Origin: Welwitschia mirabilis
Lineage: Eukaryota; Gnetophyta; Gnetopsida; Welwitschiales
Direction of reading: 5' to 3'
DNA: 64,000 nucleotides
NCBI GenBank assembly: GCA_051453625.1
Contig: JBOZIK010000001.1
Location: 144,872,000 to 144,935,999 of the forward strand
Shown in pieces: positions 12,985 through 25,249 of the stretch; position 1 is the first letter of the stretch; each line of letters begins with the position of its first letter. The translations under genes were made by a program, and so were the position numbers. The notes under the pieces were generated by a model. That model saw only the letters and a list, made by a program, of their open reading frames with translations. It was not told the DNA's origin and searched no databases.

Positions 12985-13048
12985 GTTGAGAGTGGGATTT
13001 GAACCCTTTCAAACTAGAACCTTAATCTGGCAACTTGGCCATCTCAAC
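12985..13048 (-). pseudogene. tRNA-Leu (AAG) relic
   Basis: Read on the minus strand, the segment has a perfect 7-bp acceptor stem (GTTGAGA with TCTCAAC), a D-arm start TGGCCAAGTT, an anticodon arm CCAGA-TTAAGGT-TCTAG with anticodon AAG and one stem mismatch, and a T arm GGGTTCAAATCCC. Compared with the usual plant tRNA-Leu(AAG), about 10 bases of the D loop and second D strand are missing (AAGTTG runs straight into CCAGA) and the variable arm is shortened. It is therefore probably not functional. It begins about 70 bp after the truncated copia 3' end. It could be a tRNA gene remnant or the head of a tRNA-derived SINE; I see no SINE tail. Confidence 0.75.
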
Positions 13049-13049
13049 A

Positions 13050-16000
13050 AGAGACGAGATACTCCTACTTCTGAATCAGGGGAAGTTGCTTAACCCTTTT
13101 ATCTTCCTTACTTGAGAATTAAACAAAAACAAAAAAAGCATTTAACTTAAAAGGAAAGTAGAAAGTATTACCTATGAACAATAATAAAATAATTAATAAA
13201 GCAAATACAAATGCCTTGATGAGGCATTTTTATTCAAATTTAATTTTTATATATCCTAAGTGGTTTTGTTATTTCCTCAACAACACACTAAAAGTCTAAA
13301 ATTTAGTATTATTGATTATTTATAAGGCATCATTTAAAAGTTATATGAAGACTCTTCTCTTTCTCCAATCATATCTATAAATATTTATAAAAGTCCAAGA
13401 AAGTGTTTTCATTGCATTAGCATCTAATGAAATTCATCTACATAGATAAACTTGTAACAAACACCATAAGTTAGCCCAATAACATTAGAATCATCTATTA
13501 AAGAACAACATTAAAAAGCAAAATGGTAATATTGTAAAATTAGAGATTAATCATACTTTTAATCAGATGATAAATATAAATATATAAACCTCATCAAGCT
13601 AATTATTCTTACTATTCTACTTGTCTACAATCTCAAAGGAAGCCTCTCTTGTTTTTGTCAAACCTCAAAAACTTTAAATACAGTTAGGATAAAACATCGC
13701 CAAAGACAAAAAAGTGAAGAAAATAAAACATACATCTTATGGACTTGCAAGAGCAGTTTGTGCCATGATTACACACACAAAATCTAAACATAAAATTTTT
13801 GTCTTTAATGCTATGATAAACATGACAAACTTCCAATCACATAGAAATTAACGTTTTAACCGATCAGCTAAGGTCATCATCTGAATAGACTAAAATTTTT
13901 ACAAAAATTGTTTATGCATGGAATGTATCATTCCTTTGATAATTCCATAATAATATGACTTGAAAATTGAAATTATAAAAATAAAATAATAAAAATAGGG
14001 TAAGGAGAAATGGTATTCATAACTAGATTAGATACTATGTATATATCTAACATTTTATTAAGTGATATCTTTCAATACTACCTTATGGATGAGGATACAA
14101 GCATTGGATAATAGCAACAACTACAGATCATTTAGGTTGACCTTACATCAATACATCATATATCATTCACTATATGGACATTCAACCAAAGAGTTAACAC
14201 TTTTCTTTGAGCCAAAAATTTTCACTTTTATTTCTATTTCAAGGAGGAAAGATTTTGGCTATTTTTATATCTCTTATGAGAAGTAAAAAATTTGGCTAGA
14301 GAGAAGCATTAACTATGTGATCTAAGGTTAACATTGACTATAAGTTGAATGATCTATGTTTCCTTAATATAAGGTTAACTTAAATGATCAATAGTTGTTA
14401 TTATTAGTTAATGCTTCTAAATAATATATGTACTTAGTTAAATGTTAGATATATACATAGTATATATTTAAGCTAGTGGCCATGAGTTGCTAATATATAT
14501 ATATATATATCCTAGGGGTTATGAGTTACTAATGCAAGTAATGAGATATCATAAGAATATCTTGAATGTATATTTTCAAATAATGAATTATGTCTCATAG
14601 AAAGAATAAAGTTATACATTATGTAAATGTTCTTATATCAATAAAAAAAAATTATGAAGTAATTTTTTCATATTTTGCATAGTTGAACAATGTCATCCCT
14701 TTCATAGAAATGGTCTATTTGGATACTGAGATTCCACCTTTGTGTTGGATGCATTTTATTCATCTGCAATAACAGTTATATTTCACTTTATAAGTATATT
14801 TAGATATATTAAGTATCATAAATACCTTACTATTTTCAACCAAGAAAGCTCCTTGTAACATTTAACATATTTCCATAGCTTTGTTATTAGTAATTGTTAT
14901 AGCATCAAATAATAATCATTTATAGGGTAAGATAGCTAGCTCATTAGGATCACTATCTTGTGATATTTTCATCAGCATGTAAATGTAACATTGATTTCTT
15001 CTTTGCATTCAAAACATACTTTACAACATATTATATAACAACATATCTATCGATCACAAGTTGGAACTCTATATTTTCTTTTCATGNNNNNNGAATGCTT
15101 TTATTATGAACATTTAACCTATCATCATATTCGTGACTCATACTTTTTCTCATTTTTTAATTCTTTATACAACCTTAACTAGCAAGGTTGTGACTCCCAT
15201 GGTATATTATACTAAATGAATGAAATATTAGCATGTTATGGAATGTTTCATAGCTTAAAAAGGTAATATCATATTGGTATTCTAGGGTCATCTTTTATTT
15301 GATCTTCTCAAACATACTCTTAACTTGTAAACTATGTGTTTTTTAACATTATTAAGAGAGTTGTATAATCCCGATCTAGATCTACATGTTCTAAAACCTA
15401 TTTTTATAGTTAACATGGATGGAGATTCATGTTTACTCTAGGATTTTATAAATAAAAAGTTGTTAAAGTGGTTATTACATAATCAATAACTAAATACATA
15501 CTAAATAATGTATATCTTTTACATACATCATTGGGTCTTTTGTGCTTATCAAATATACTATTTTAGAAATTTACTCTAGAATCAAAGAATTTCTTTATGT
15601 TTTGTACTACTAGATCATCATTATAGTTAAGTTTTTACATCTCTTTGCTTCTTTTATTCATAAAAAGCTATGTACATGTGAAGAGCCTTTGTATTACCAC
15701 TCAAATCTTGTCTAGGAATTTACAACACTAAATCCCCTTGTGTTAATAACTTATTTGAATTTTTTATGATAATTGTGCATGTACTCTTAGATAATGTATA
15801 GGATATTAATGAGTTTTTACATTTTCCATCTTTTGGATTTAGTTAGATCCTATGGTTGTTTATTAGGGATGATATCCTATAGTTCTATCCCATATAAATT
15901 AGTAGAACTAAGAGTTAATAGTATTGTAAATATTCAAAGCCAAGTAACCATGCTAATAGTTCACATCTATTTTTTTCCTAATAGAAAGGCATGCCTCTTA

Positions 16001-17332
16001 GAAAGCTACCATATCTTATTAAGTTGTCTAATCATTTAATTAATAGAAGATTATTCATTTCATCATGTAATTCATCTAGGAATAGTTATTTATTTCATCA
16101 CATAAATCCTTCATAATTCCTCTATTGTGATTAATGCATTAATCATATTCTTTCTAAAGAATATTGTTGTGGACTTTAATGCCTTATGTTTCATCATGAT
16201 TTTAAACATATAATACATAAAACTAAAAAAAATATGAAGTTCATAATTTTTAATTCCATAAATTCATTAATAGCTTAACTAAAGAAATAGTTCTTTGAGA
16301 GAGTGCTTATTTGTCTTTAATGATAATCTTCTAACAATGACAATTAATGACAATGAGGGAGGTGTTAAATTTTTTATATTTTAATTTTATGCATAGTATT
16401 TAATTCATGATCGAGGATCAAAGTTATAACTCTTAAAGGTAAAAAATTAAGTAAAAAGTTTAGATTAATGTTGCATAAAATTTACAAGTTCATAAAAACT
16501 TTTATAAAAAAGAAATTATTTATCTTAGAAAAAAATGGATTGTAGATGATTTTAGACATGATCAAATATATGGGAAAAATTACAAAATGAACATAGAATT
16601 ATTAAATTATAGATTTTAAATTTTATTCTAAGAATTATGCAGTAACATAATTGTTCTTATGGACCTAATTTGCAAGAAATTATACATTTCCAATAGTAAA
16701 CATATAAGAGTTCAAAAATTTAAAATAAAAGGATTGCATTATTCTTTTTTAATCTATAAGATAGATTAGTAGAATTATTTGTCTAGAAATGTTGCATGTT
16801 AATTCCCATTGCCTTTACAATATGGTACTTTGCCCTAGTTGTAATAGCTAATGTAAAATATTAGTTGTAATACTTGTCGAATCCACATTTGTCAGTTGTT
16901 GAACCTTGATGACCCATTTCCAAATCATATATAGTCCTCTTTAATACATAACAAGTTAATAGAACCTATAAAAAAATTTACAAACTTTAATGTAAGATTA
17001 GTTAACATCAAATAAAATAAGAATTTAAAAAACTTAATTAAAGATATTGAAAAAATTAATTAAAGTCTATTAATCAAATGTTGAAGCATTAATTTAATAA
17101 TTTTGTTAGATTTTTTTTCCCTTATAACAACTTGCTATTACCTATTATATTACATACCAATAAAATTATTATTATACTTATTAATTAAAAATTAATGAAA
17201 TTATATTATATTAATAAATAATAAAATTAATGTATTTATAATAATTTTATTGGTAAAATTAATGAAATTAGTATATTTTATTTTATTAATAAAGTTATTA
17301 TATTTTAATAGAAAATTAATGTTAATAGCAAA
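13050..17332. other. AT-rich DNA, nothing assignable
   Basis: I looked for the missing middle exons of the beta-galactosidase here and could not find a convincing one. A (TA)n tract lies at 14,493-14,510, flanked by a small duplicated motif (CATGAGTTGCTAAT / TATGAGTTACTAAT). There is a 6-N gap at 15,087-15,092. Short ORFs at 14,062 and 15,794 have no recognisable domain. Confidence 0.4.
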
Positions 17333-17555
17333 GGAAAGTATTCTTATAAAAAATATGTTACATGTAAAAATTAGAGATGTTAAATCAAAGTGTTTTTATT
17401 AGAGAAAATATGCTACAATTGAAATTCAAAGATTATGAAATAAAGTATTTTAATGAAAAAGTATGCTAAAGGTTAAATTGAAAGATGGTAAAGTGAACTA
17501 TTCTATTAAGATAAGACATGTTCTAGGTGAAATTCAGAGATGGTAAAGTAAAGTA
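17333..17555 (+). repeat. Decayed minisatellite, ~55-bp unit, four copies
   Basis: Four consecutive units of about 55 bp share the pattern AAGTATT..TATTA(A/G)..AAATATG(C/T)TA(C/A)A..TGAAATTCA(G/A)AGATGGTAAAGT. The starts are near 17,335, 17,390, 17,446 and 17,500. The units have drifted from each other, so the array is old. Confidence 0.6.
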
Positions 17556-18403
17556 TTTCTATTAATTAAAATAGGTTGTAAATGATTGGATAATAGTAAT
17601 TATAGAATACAAAATAATGATTACATGGATACTATGTCTTAGATGAAGTGCATTATGCATTCATGAATGGTTGAAAAGGGCCTTTAAGACTAGCATGAAA
17701 AGGGTATAATCATATAAGCAACTAAGAAAACAATTAAAAAAACATATGAAAAAGGAAGAAGAAATAACTATCACACTTAAGAAAACAATGGATAAAATGC
17801 CAAAATTATGATAGAATGTAAAAGCAGAGAATGCCATTAAAGAAGGAACAGGAGGAAAGTGCTATTGTTGATGTTATATTAGTATTTGAAATCCTTCTTA
17901 AATATCAGTCATCAAAGAATAAAAATGACACTAGTTAATTTTTGACTTATTTTATAAGCTCAAAGTCATGTGAAATTTAGAAAAATTTGCTCTAATTTTT
18001 TGTGTAAAATTTCATAATTAAAACAAATTTTCTTATTAAACTTTGACTTGAATTGAGATTAAATGAACTGCTTACAATTTTATGAAATTTCACTGCATCT
18101 TTGAAATTTTGCCAAATTTTCATACTAGGATTTTATGTTTATTTTTATTTGTTTTTAATTTTTATTTTTATATCTATTCTTTTAGTATTTTTATATTTGG
18201 TAATTTTATTTTTTTATTTAATGAGATGTGCAAAGTTAAAATTATAATGATGAGATGTTGCATTATACTTCTTACCTTTTAGACAAGTGAACAGTTAGGG
18301 ATTGGCCTATCAGCCAAAAACATAAGATTATGTTAGCTCTCTATCATATAGTAATAGTTGAAAAGAATTCATAATGCTAAGAAAAATTATCATTGTCTAT
18401 CCA

Positions 18404-18775
18404 CTACTTCTCTCAGATGGATTAGAATATGTATTTGAGCTGTGTACTACTAATTTAGCTTATTAGCCTTTTATTTTGAGCTTCTAATTGGGGTTTGCAA
18501 GGATGTGTTGGCAATTTTACTTAAAACATTTCACTGATTGTAGGTTTGATTTATATTTTTTATGAGTAAACCAAGGGTGTATATTAGAGATAACCTTTGT
18601 AACCTTTAAATAATGCTTAGATAACCATAACCTTTAAGTTCATAGGTTGAGAATAGTCATAGAATGGTTATGAGGAAAGGTTCAAATATAGCAAATAAAA
18701 TTAGATAAGTATGAGCAAGACTATTAAATAAATATTTAATATAATGAAGATTTTAGACATGAGCATATCTATCTA
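18404..18775 (+). repeat. Dispersed ~370-bp repeat, copy 1
   Basis: This matches 30,022-30,395 in the same orientation, with shared blocks such as TTACTTAAAACATTTCAC, TTTAAATAATGCTTAG and GATTTTAGACATGAGCATAT. Both copies have diverged by substitutions and small indels. No terminal repeats or coding frame are visible, so I cannot name the element. Confidence 0.75.
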
Positions 18776-19630
18776 AAAACTTCTTATTAAAATTGAAACA
18801 AACTTTAATAATTTATTTTATGTATTTTATGTTTTTGGAGTTCTATAAATTCTTTGTAAATTTTCAATTTTGTTTAGTTTTATTTCCTATTAAAATTTCA
18901 AGAAAAATTAGAAATGTATAGGGGTTTTTTCCCTAAAATTGTAAATTTATAGATTTTAAATGTTTTCCATTTTTATTAAAAAGTTTTTAAACTCTATAAC
19001 CCAAGCCATTTTATGCCATGCAGAAATAGAAGTTTGTCTTTTTACAAATTATTCTACTCACACTAACTGGCATCGCCACCTTTCCTAACCAGTGGCACTA
19101 GCCTTTTAACTCTGAACACTTTGTAACTTGGATTGTAACCTTGTATTAGCTAGTTGACACTTTTCTTTTTGGAGGACTCCTTTGAAACTATGCAAAATCA
19201 AGAAAACATGAACTCTTAACTCAAATTGTAATCTGTTTTCTAAATCTTTGATAATGAGTTGAAATCCTAACCCATTTTAGACACCTTCTAGGCATTAACC
19301 TATTTACACTTGCATTTTTCAAAATTATGAACGACCCAAAAAAACTAAAGAAGAGTTTATCCAACCTAGACAAACCTTTAAAAGTATCCCCAACCTCATC
19401 CATACCTGAATCAACATCCTCATAACTATGAATTTCAAAATTCATATATTAACCCATAGGATTTTGATCCCATCCCTTCTTTACTCCTCACAATCCTTTT
19501 ATTTTGTGCTTATTTTTATACCTTTCCTCCTTTAACCGTTATCTATCATCTTCATATTTCTAGCAATCCATTTCACCTTTATTTAAGGATACCTTTTAAA
19601 GATCTCTAGAAAGTGCTATCGAATCCTCTT
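18776..19630. other. AT-rich DNA, nothing assignable
   Basis: No gene family is recognisable on either strand. The 74-residue minus-strand frame near 19,221-19,445 shows no domain. Confidence 0.4.
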
Positions 19631-19635
19631 CTAAC

Positions 19636-20620
19636 ATGTCTCAATTTCATTCTCATTCCTTAGAAGAAATGACTAAGGAAACCAATGAGAGTCTCAAGTG
19701 ACTTCTTCAATAAATGGCTAAAACTAATAATCAAATCCTTAAGGCCCTTAACTAATAACAAGAAGAAAATAACCCGACTACATTTTATGAACCTACAAGC
19801 CTAGAAAAACTTAAAAGAACTAATGAGACTAAAACTAATAATATCCAAATCATATCCCTCAGGAATGAGTAGAGACACTTAAAGAAGTCCACAACAAAAC
19901 CTCTAGGTAAATCTAAGAAGATGTTAAGCTTTAACTGTCATAAATAATAAACAATTGCATGCAAATAGGCTATACTTTAGAGTAGGATTAGATACATCTA
20001 ATGATGAATAATCAGTAGTAAGTAAGCAAAAATTTGAGGAAGAAGAAAAACATGAATGCTACACAATAATAGATGAATCAATAAGTGACATTAATGAAAT
20101 AGAAAATGAACTTATCTTTTAACCATAAAGTTTGTTGCCTCTACAACCTCAAGAGGAATAATCCCTTGAAAATTCTAATGAAAAGAAGAACATTAGTTAA
20201 GATCCATTACATAATCCATCCTATAAAAAGCCTTTGTTTTTTTCTCAACAAATTCTTAAACTAATTATGTCATTCTCATCATCATCTTTTAAGAAAAACT
20301 TAAAAATACTTTTCTTGATGATCAATTATCTTCTCCAGTATTTTCTAATAAATCTCTATCTTCATTCCAAAATGATGTCTTGTATGAATTATTTAGTAAG
20401 CAAGAATAGGCCAAGGAATGGAAAACTTTTGATTTTAAATGAATTGGTTTTACTACTAATGTTGACATTCTTTCATCTTTTTTGGATTCATGAATAAATG
20501 TCTATCAGGATTGTCTCTCGTTATTGAATGCCTTGTAAAATTTTAATTCATTAACCAATCTTGACATTCATCTTTTTGATCCTTCATGTAATAAATAGCT
20601 TGGAAAGTCCCCTAAAAAAT
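19636..20620 (+). mobile_element. Possible retroelement gag-like remnant, family unknown
   Basis: A broken plus-strand reading has the flavour of a retroelement capsid region. There is an Asn/Gln/Lys-rich stretch (MAKTNNQILKALN near 19,710), then a basic segment ending in FNCHK near 19,930 that could be half of a lost zinc knuckle. An acidic stretch follows (DESISDINEIENEL near 20,070), then a segment reading DQLSSPVFSNKSLSSFQ near 20,322. Stops occur every few tens of codons. It lies upstream of the probable Ty3/gypsy 3' terminus at 21.85 kb and may belong to it, but no protease or RT motif links them. This is a weak call. Confidence 0.3.
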
Positions 20621-21851
20621 TTTTAATTTCTTTATATTCTTTTAAGTTAGATTTTTCTTTTAGAATATATCTTCCTTTTAGGATACATTTAGGTTTTAAA
20701 AAAATTAAAAATGTTAAAAAATTTTATGTTTAATGCCCTTTCATATTTTAATTCACCTAAGCACTTCAACTTGTATAATCACCATCTCAAACATTTTTTG
20801 GTAAAGAACCCAAAATTTTATCCATAATATTGAATAAATCATCATCACCTTAGATTTCATCTTCCACTAGCCTCCATTTGGCACCACCTAAAAATACATT
20901 GACACCCTCTCACTCAATCCATTCATGGATTCTTTAGATTAGACGATCCTAGTCGATGGCCCTTAAAATGATATAAATCATTAATAAGTAATTGTTTTAT
21001 CATTACAAACTAGATAGAATCTAAGTTTACTTGTAGTTATTCAAGAAAATGTTTTGCTTATTTTTGAGTTAACTCATTAAGATTAGTTTCACTCAAGGTT
21101 TCTTAATGAAAAAATATAGTTGAACTAAGGTAGAATCTACTTTCATGCTAAGTTAATTATTTTACAAGTATTTTATGGAGGAAATACTTATCTTGATTAG
21201 GCTAATAAGCTAATAAGTCCTTTATGTGCATTAAACTAAATTCAAAATGAGAAGGGTGATTAAAAGAAAGTAAAAATATCTCCTCTTCAAAAGCACATTA
21301 TTTATTGATCATTAATAATTGGGTTTACTTAATTGCATTGGAACTATAGATGCTCACTGATAATACAACACTACCTCCTTTATTCATCAACATGCTTAAC
21401 TCTATTGGAAGGATATATCCTAACATTAGATGAGTAATTAGATTAAAATTCTTGAAACAAGGAGTAAGACATGATTATAGGAAAAGGTAAATTAGAGGGA
21501 AAAAAGGTAGGATTGAGAGGTTCTTTTGTGTTTACATTCTTTAATTTGTGTATTTGGAAGTTTTCTTGACTAATTTTGGATTGCTCACAAGTTTACTTAG
21601 AAGATACCACATTTTCTTGGTAATGTAATACATTTTAAAATTAGATAAAATTTGAGAAATTTTCCATAATTATGGTGTTAATTTAGGTAGTCTGTCTTTG
21701 GAGTTTATAGATAATGAAATTTTCGATTAGGTTTTATGTTATTTATTCATTAAAAATTGATTTTAGTTTAAAGAATTCACATTGTTTTCCCTAAATACAT
21801 TTATCAAAATCATTTCCTAGCCATGTAATTAACTTATTCTTAAAAGTATTG
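20621..21851. other. AT-rich DNA, probably eroded retroelement interior
   Basis: I could not read RT or integrase motifs here. Its position between a gag-like remnant and a Ty3/gypsy-like terminus suggests retroelement interior, but nothing in the sequence proves it. Confidence 0.25.
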
Positions 21852-23115
21852 CATAAAATTTTCCATCTTTATAACTTTGAGGACAAAGTTTAATTTTAGT
21901 TAGGAGATGTTATATCCACTTTTATAGAATTTTTTTAATTTTGATGCCTTATTCATTAAAAATTGATCAAACATTTTTGAATATGATATATTTTCTATGC
22001 TAGACATATCATTTAGTTAATTTTTCATTTTTTTCAATTTTTTAATCCACTTTTTGCTAAGGGTCTAGTAAAAGTCTAGTTAAGGGGTGTGTTTACAAGC
22101 CAAAATTAACATTATAAGTAGTATAATTGATTAATTTAGCATAGGGAAAAACATTAAATTGGTTTTATTACATATTAATGTTTTCTATTCTTTGTTTTAC
22201 TTTTGCATTAAATTATGGGATTTTCTTAACATAAGCATGTATATTATGGCCTTCAGAAGAATTGTGCATAAATTGATGTAGTTTCAACACCAAATGTAAT
22301 GCCTCTAGCTAACACTACCAGAACTACTAGCCTTCTGAGCCAAATCATGTTAAAACTCATGTTCTTGCATCATCTCAAGAAATTCATCATAATGAAATTC
22401 TAGAATAAATTAGAATTAATCCTGAATAAACCTTAAATCTGATGACACTTGGCGAAAGTATAGGATGACACATTGTAATGGCATGTGGTGCAAGGAGGAT
22501 GATCAAATGAAAGATACATGACATGAAATCCATTAGTAACATCATTATTAATTAAAAGATATGTCATTATTATACTTTCACTTGAAGACAAAAAAAATCC
22601 TTCTTTATGACTGCATGTCAAACATATTAATAACTCACTTCTCATGTAACCATCATTAAGTAACTACCATTATGTAACTGCCCACTAACCTCAATGTAAT
22701 CATGACACAATTCCTTTAAGCCTTCTTTCATCTATAAAATGGCCTTGAGCACCACCCATTATAAACATATTTTGATTGGCTTAACATGTGGAGGAGTTAG
22801 AGGCTAGGACATCATGACTCTCTAATACTCTTTCTTAGAGGTGGAATGATCCAAGGCTAGATGAGGAGTCCTCCTCCTCCTCCTCCTCCATTGATGTAAT
22901 TTATATTAATTTTAGATTTTAATATAAGAACTAATTTAAATCCTTTTATTATTATTACACATTGTATTTGGTATTAGTAATATTTAGGTAAGACTAGTTC
23001 TAGAATTAGTTTAAACCATTTCATTGTTATTGCACATTCATTTGATATTAGAAGGTATCCTTCCAAAAGATATCATAATTTTTAAGTGGCCCAAAAATTC
23101 TTTTGCATCCATGCA
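21852..23115 (+). mobile_element. Probable Ty3/gypsy polyprotein end and LTR
   Basis: The frame at 21,852-21,893 reads HLYNFEDKV-stop, which resembles the acidic C-terminus that ends many plant Ty3/gypsy polyproteins. A degenerate purine stretch (TTAGGAGA) follows, then TGTTATATCC at 21,908 as a plausible LTR start. About 825 bp downstream is a good TATA box (TATAAAA, 22,733-22,739), as expected for an LTR promoter, then a (TCC)n tract at 22,870-22,889 and an imperfect ~85-bp duplication at about 22,920-23,050. The right edge is uncertain; CCATGCA at 23,109-23,115 is one candidate. The second LTR was not found. The element lies between beta-galactosidase exons (nearest exon edge 23,187). Confidence 0.45.
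22870..22889 (+). repeat. (TCC)n microsatellite
   Basis: A run of TCC/CTC triplets lies inside the putative LTR, downstream of its TATA box. Confidence 0.9.
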
Positions 23116-23186
23116 AATAATTTAATGCTTCAAAATATAATCAAATAATGTAATGTATTATTAGAATAAAAATTTGAAGCATTTAC

Positions 23187-24881
23187 ATACCAACTAGTCT
23201 AATTCTCTATTTAGAGCTTTGGCTTATTATCAGAGTTTGGCATAAACTGATCACAATAGAAACCATTTCATGTGTTGATCTAGATCAGATAAGTTCAATC
23301 AATTAAGAATTCTAATGTAGTTATGGTAGTACAACCATGAAAGGGTTAAAGTATTTTTGTTAAGCACTTCATCTTCCATGTACTGTTAATAATAATTCAA
23401 GGGAATACAAAATTACAAACCACAATCAAACTCTAAAAGGAGATAAACAATTAACTTTGGTATTCTTAAGATAATTGCATTTCATAGTTTTCTTGCAACA
23501 AAAATAAGGGCATATTAATGTTTGTTACCACTTTCTTAGGAGTATCATACTATTGGCACATTATCCAGGGCATACTAATGTTTTGAGATAATTCCATGTT
23601 CACTAACTACATCGCATATGATTTTGCACCATCTCCATATGTGTGTTCAATGTCTCCATACTTATTCTCTATCTATTAAAATAATGAGTTTAGATGATTT
23701 GTCAATCCAACTGCGGGTCTTCTACCAATGAAATTAATCCAAAAAAAATGAATTTCATGATAGAAAAAAATAATCAACAAACAAATCTGCATGATTGATT
23801 AAGACAGGATACAAAACCATAAATGATAAATTAAAAAAATTCAATGTTTAAGAGGTTAACATGAAAAACTATGCCAAAATTATTAGGCCACCCTATGATG
23901 TAAAAAGATTCTCCTTCTTCATTAATTACATAATTTATGTGGTAAATTATTGCATATATCTCTTTAAAAAAAGCAATTATATATAAATGCTAATAGTGAA
24001 TGCTTTATAAATAACAAATTATAAGCTGTTGTGCACAATCTCATAAACTCTTTAATAAAATGTACACTAGATCAGTAAATCTCATTGAAAACAACATGGT
24101 ATGATAAGCAATAATGATATGCTTTTAATTTATTAGAAGTTAATCTTTTTTACTTATTAGATAAGTGTATAGAGAAATTGTAACAGTAAATACCTTAAAT
24201 GGCTCATTGTTTATTATAAGAATTGTTCCATTTACATAGTGAAGTCATACTGGTACCCCCTACAATGCATTTTCCATGATGAAGACGAAATGGTCTTCTA
24301 TGTTATATTCCAATAACCTAAAAATTTCAAAATTGGAGAAATGCATAGTTTGAAGAAAATTAAGAAGGTCCTATTTTAAGATTTACAAATAATCTAGCCT
24401 CTTAAACCATCTTTACAAACCCTACTAGATCAAAGCGATCTTCAAAGTAATGCTGCATCATGGAAGACAAGCGAGGTAAGGATAGAGACTTGGCTAATAG
24501 TTGCAATAATACATGGTTTTTTATAACTTACAATGCCTTTCAGTGGTTCATGTCCATTCCAAAAAATATAAGAGTCAATAACATCAATGCCATCTTCTTT
24601 GACCTTTACAATCAGATTTGGCCATCTCTACCATTATACCAAAAATGCAATGAGCAAGTAACAAACATAGTATACCAATCACATCATTCATAATTGTGAA
24701 TGTTCAAAATTCATCCACCAACTTAAAGCTTCTTAAAACTTGAAATTTGAGTAGAGGAATTACGTTTCTATTGAAAGTACTCATAGAATAAATACTTCTT
24801 GGGTAATGCATAGAAACAAAAAGAAGCATCTTTCTTTGCCCATTAATGATGAGTAACTGATCCTCATAAGTCACATTTACA
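23187..24881 (-). pseudogene. BGAL: Beta-galactosidase (GH35) pseudogene, 5' and catalytic exons
   Basis: Six minus-strand coding blocks follow the order of a plant GH35 beta-galactosidase. (1) 24,881-24,781: VNVTYEDQLLIINGQRKMLL, ending near HYPRS. (2) 24,627-24,532: [18 protein letters not shown], then [10 protein letters not shown], with a GTAAGT donor. (3) 24,452-24,194: [15 protein letters not shown] and KIGP, then after an interruption INNEPFK with a GT donor. (4) 23,962-23,870: FTT, LMKKENLF and GGLIILA. (5) 23,672-23,529: IENKYGDIE, PWIMCQ. (6) 23,279-23,187: NGFYCDQFMPNSDNKPKL and the IEN nucleophile segment. In-frame stops occur in blocks 3, 4, 5 and 6. The catalytic acid/base Glu of the NEYG motif is Lys (IENKYG), so even a repaired frame would lack it. 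Introns are short apart from the transposon-filled ones. The remaining middle exons were not found. The last two exons are at 7.7-8.2 kb. Confidence 0.88.
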
Positions 24882-24937
24882 GTAGAAGTCTAATGAATAT
24901 CAATAAGCCTACAAAGAAATAAAGTAATAAATGCCTA

Positions 24938-24947
24938 NNNNNNNNNN
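24938..24947. other. Assembly gap (10 N)
   Basis: The gap is between beta-galactosidase exon 1 and the minus-strand copia 3' LTR. A signal-peptide exon, if it survives, would fall around here; a MASMYSA-like start is readable on the minus strand near 24,970 but is not convincing. Confidence 0.6.
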
Positions 24948-25049
24948 ATTGCAGAGTACATGGAGGCCATCCTTTAACAATGTAATAAGATTATCTCTGC
25001 AATGATGAAGACCAATTATTTATATGTCATGAGTTAATAAAATGTAAAT

Positions 25050-25249
25050 TGGAGTGTCTGTGCTACACTGATATGAAATCTACTTACTTAAAAATGTGAG
25101 TAAGAAATGAGGAGTGTATTTAAAAGATGCAAAGAGTCATGACTTATATTCAAAGATTATGACTTATGGAAATTATAGGAAAATAGTTGTGACTTATATC
25201 CAAAGGCCATGACTTGTGGAAATTATGAAGAGAAAAAAAATCTTCAACA
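25050..25249 (-). repeat. 3' LTR of the minus-strand copia element
   Basis: It is 200 bp with the end CA/TG preserved (TGTTGAAGATTTTTTTTCTC on the minus strand). It holds two tandem ~52-bp units around the TCATGACTT motif. By hand alignment it differs from the 5' LTR at roughly 36 of 200 positions, mostly transitions. Confidence 0.9.

Noticed and set aside
13620-13800. Possible beta-galactosidase middle exon (NHGTN on the minus strand)
   Set aside because: The resemblance to YHGGTNFGR is only a few residues, with a missing codon and no matching downstream residues.
14062-16039. Short plus-strand ORFs at 14,062-14,286 and 15,794-16,039
   Set aside because: No domain, signal or repeat-element similarity, and they start and end in AT-rich noncoding sequence.
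24460-24693. 77-codon plus-strand ORF
   Set aside because: It is the antisense shadow of the second and third beta-galactosidase coding blocks on the minus strand.
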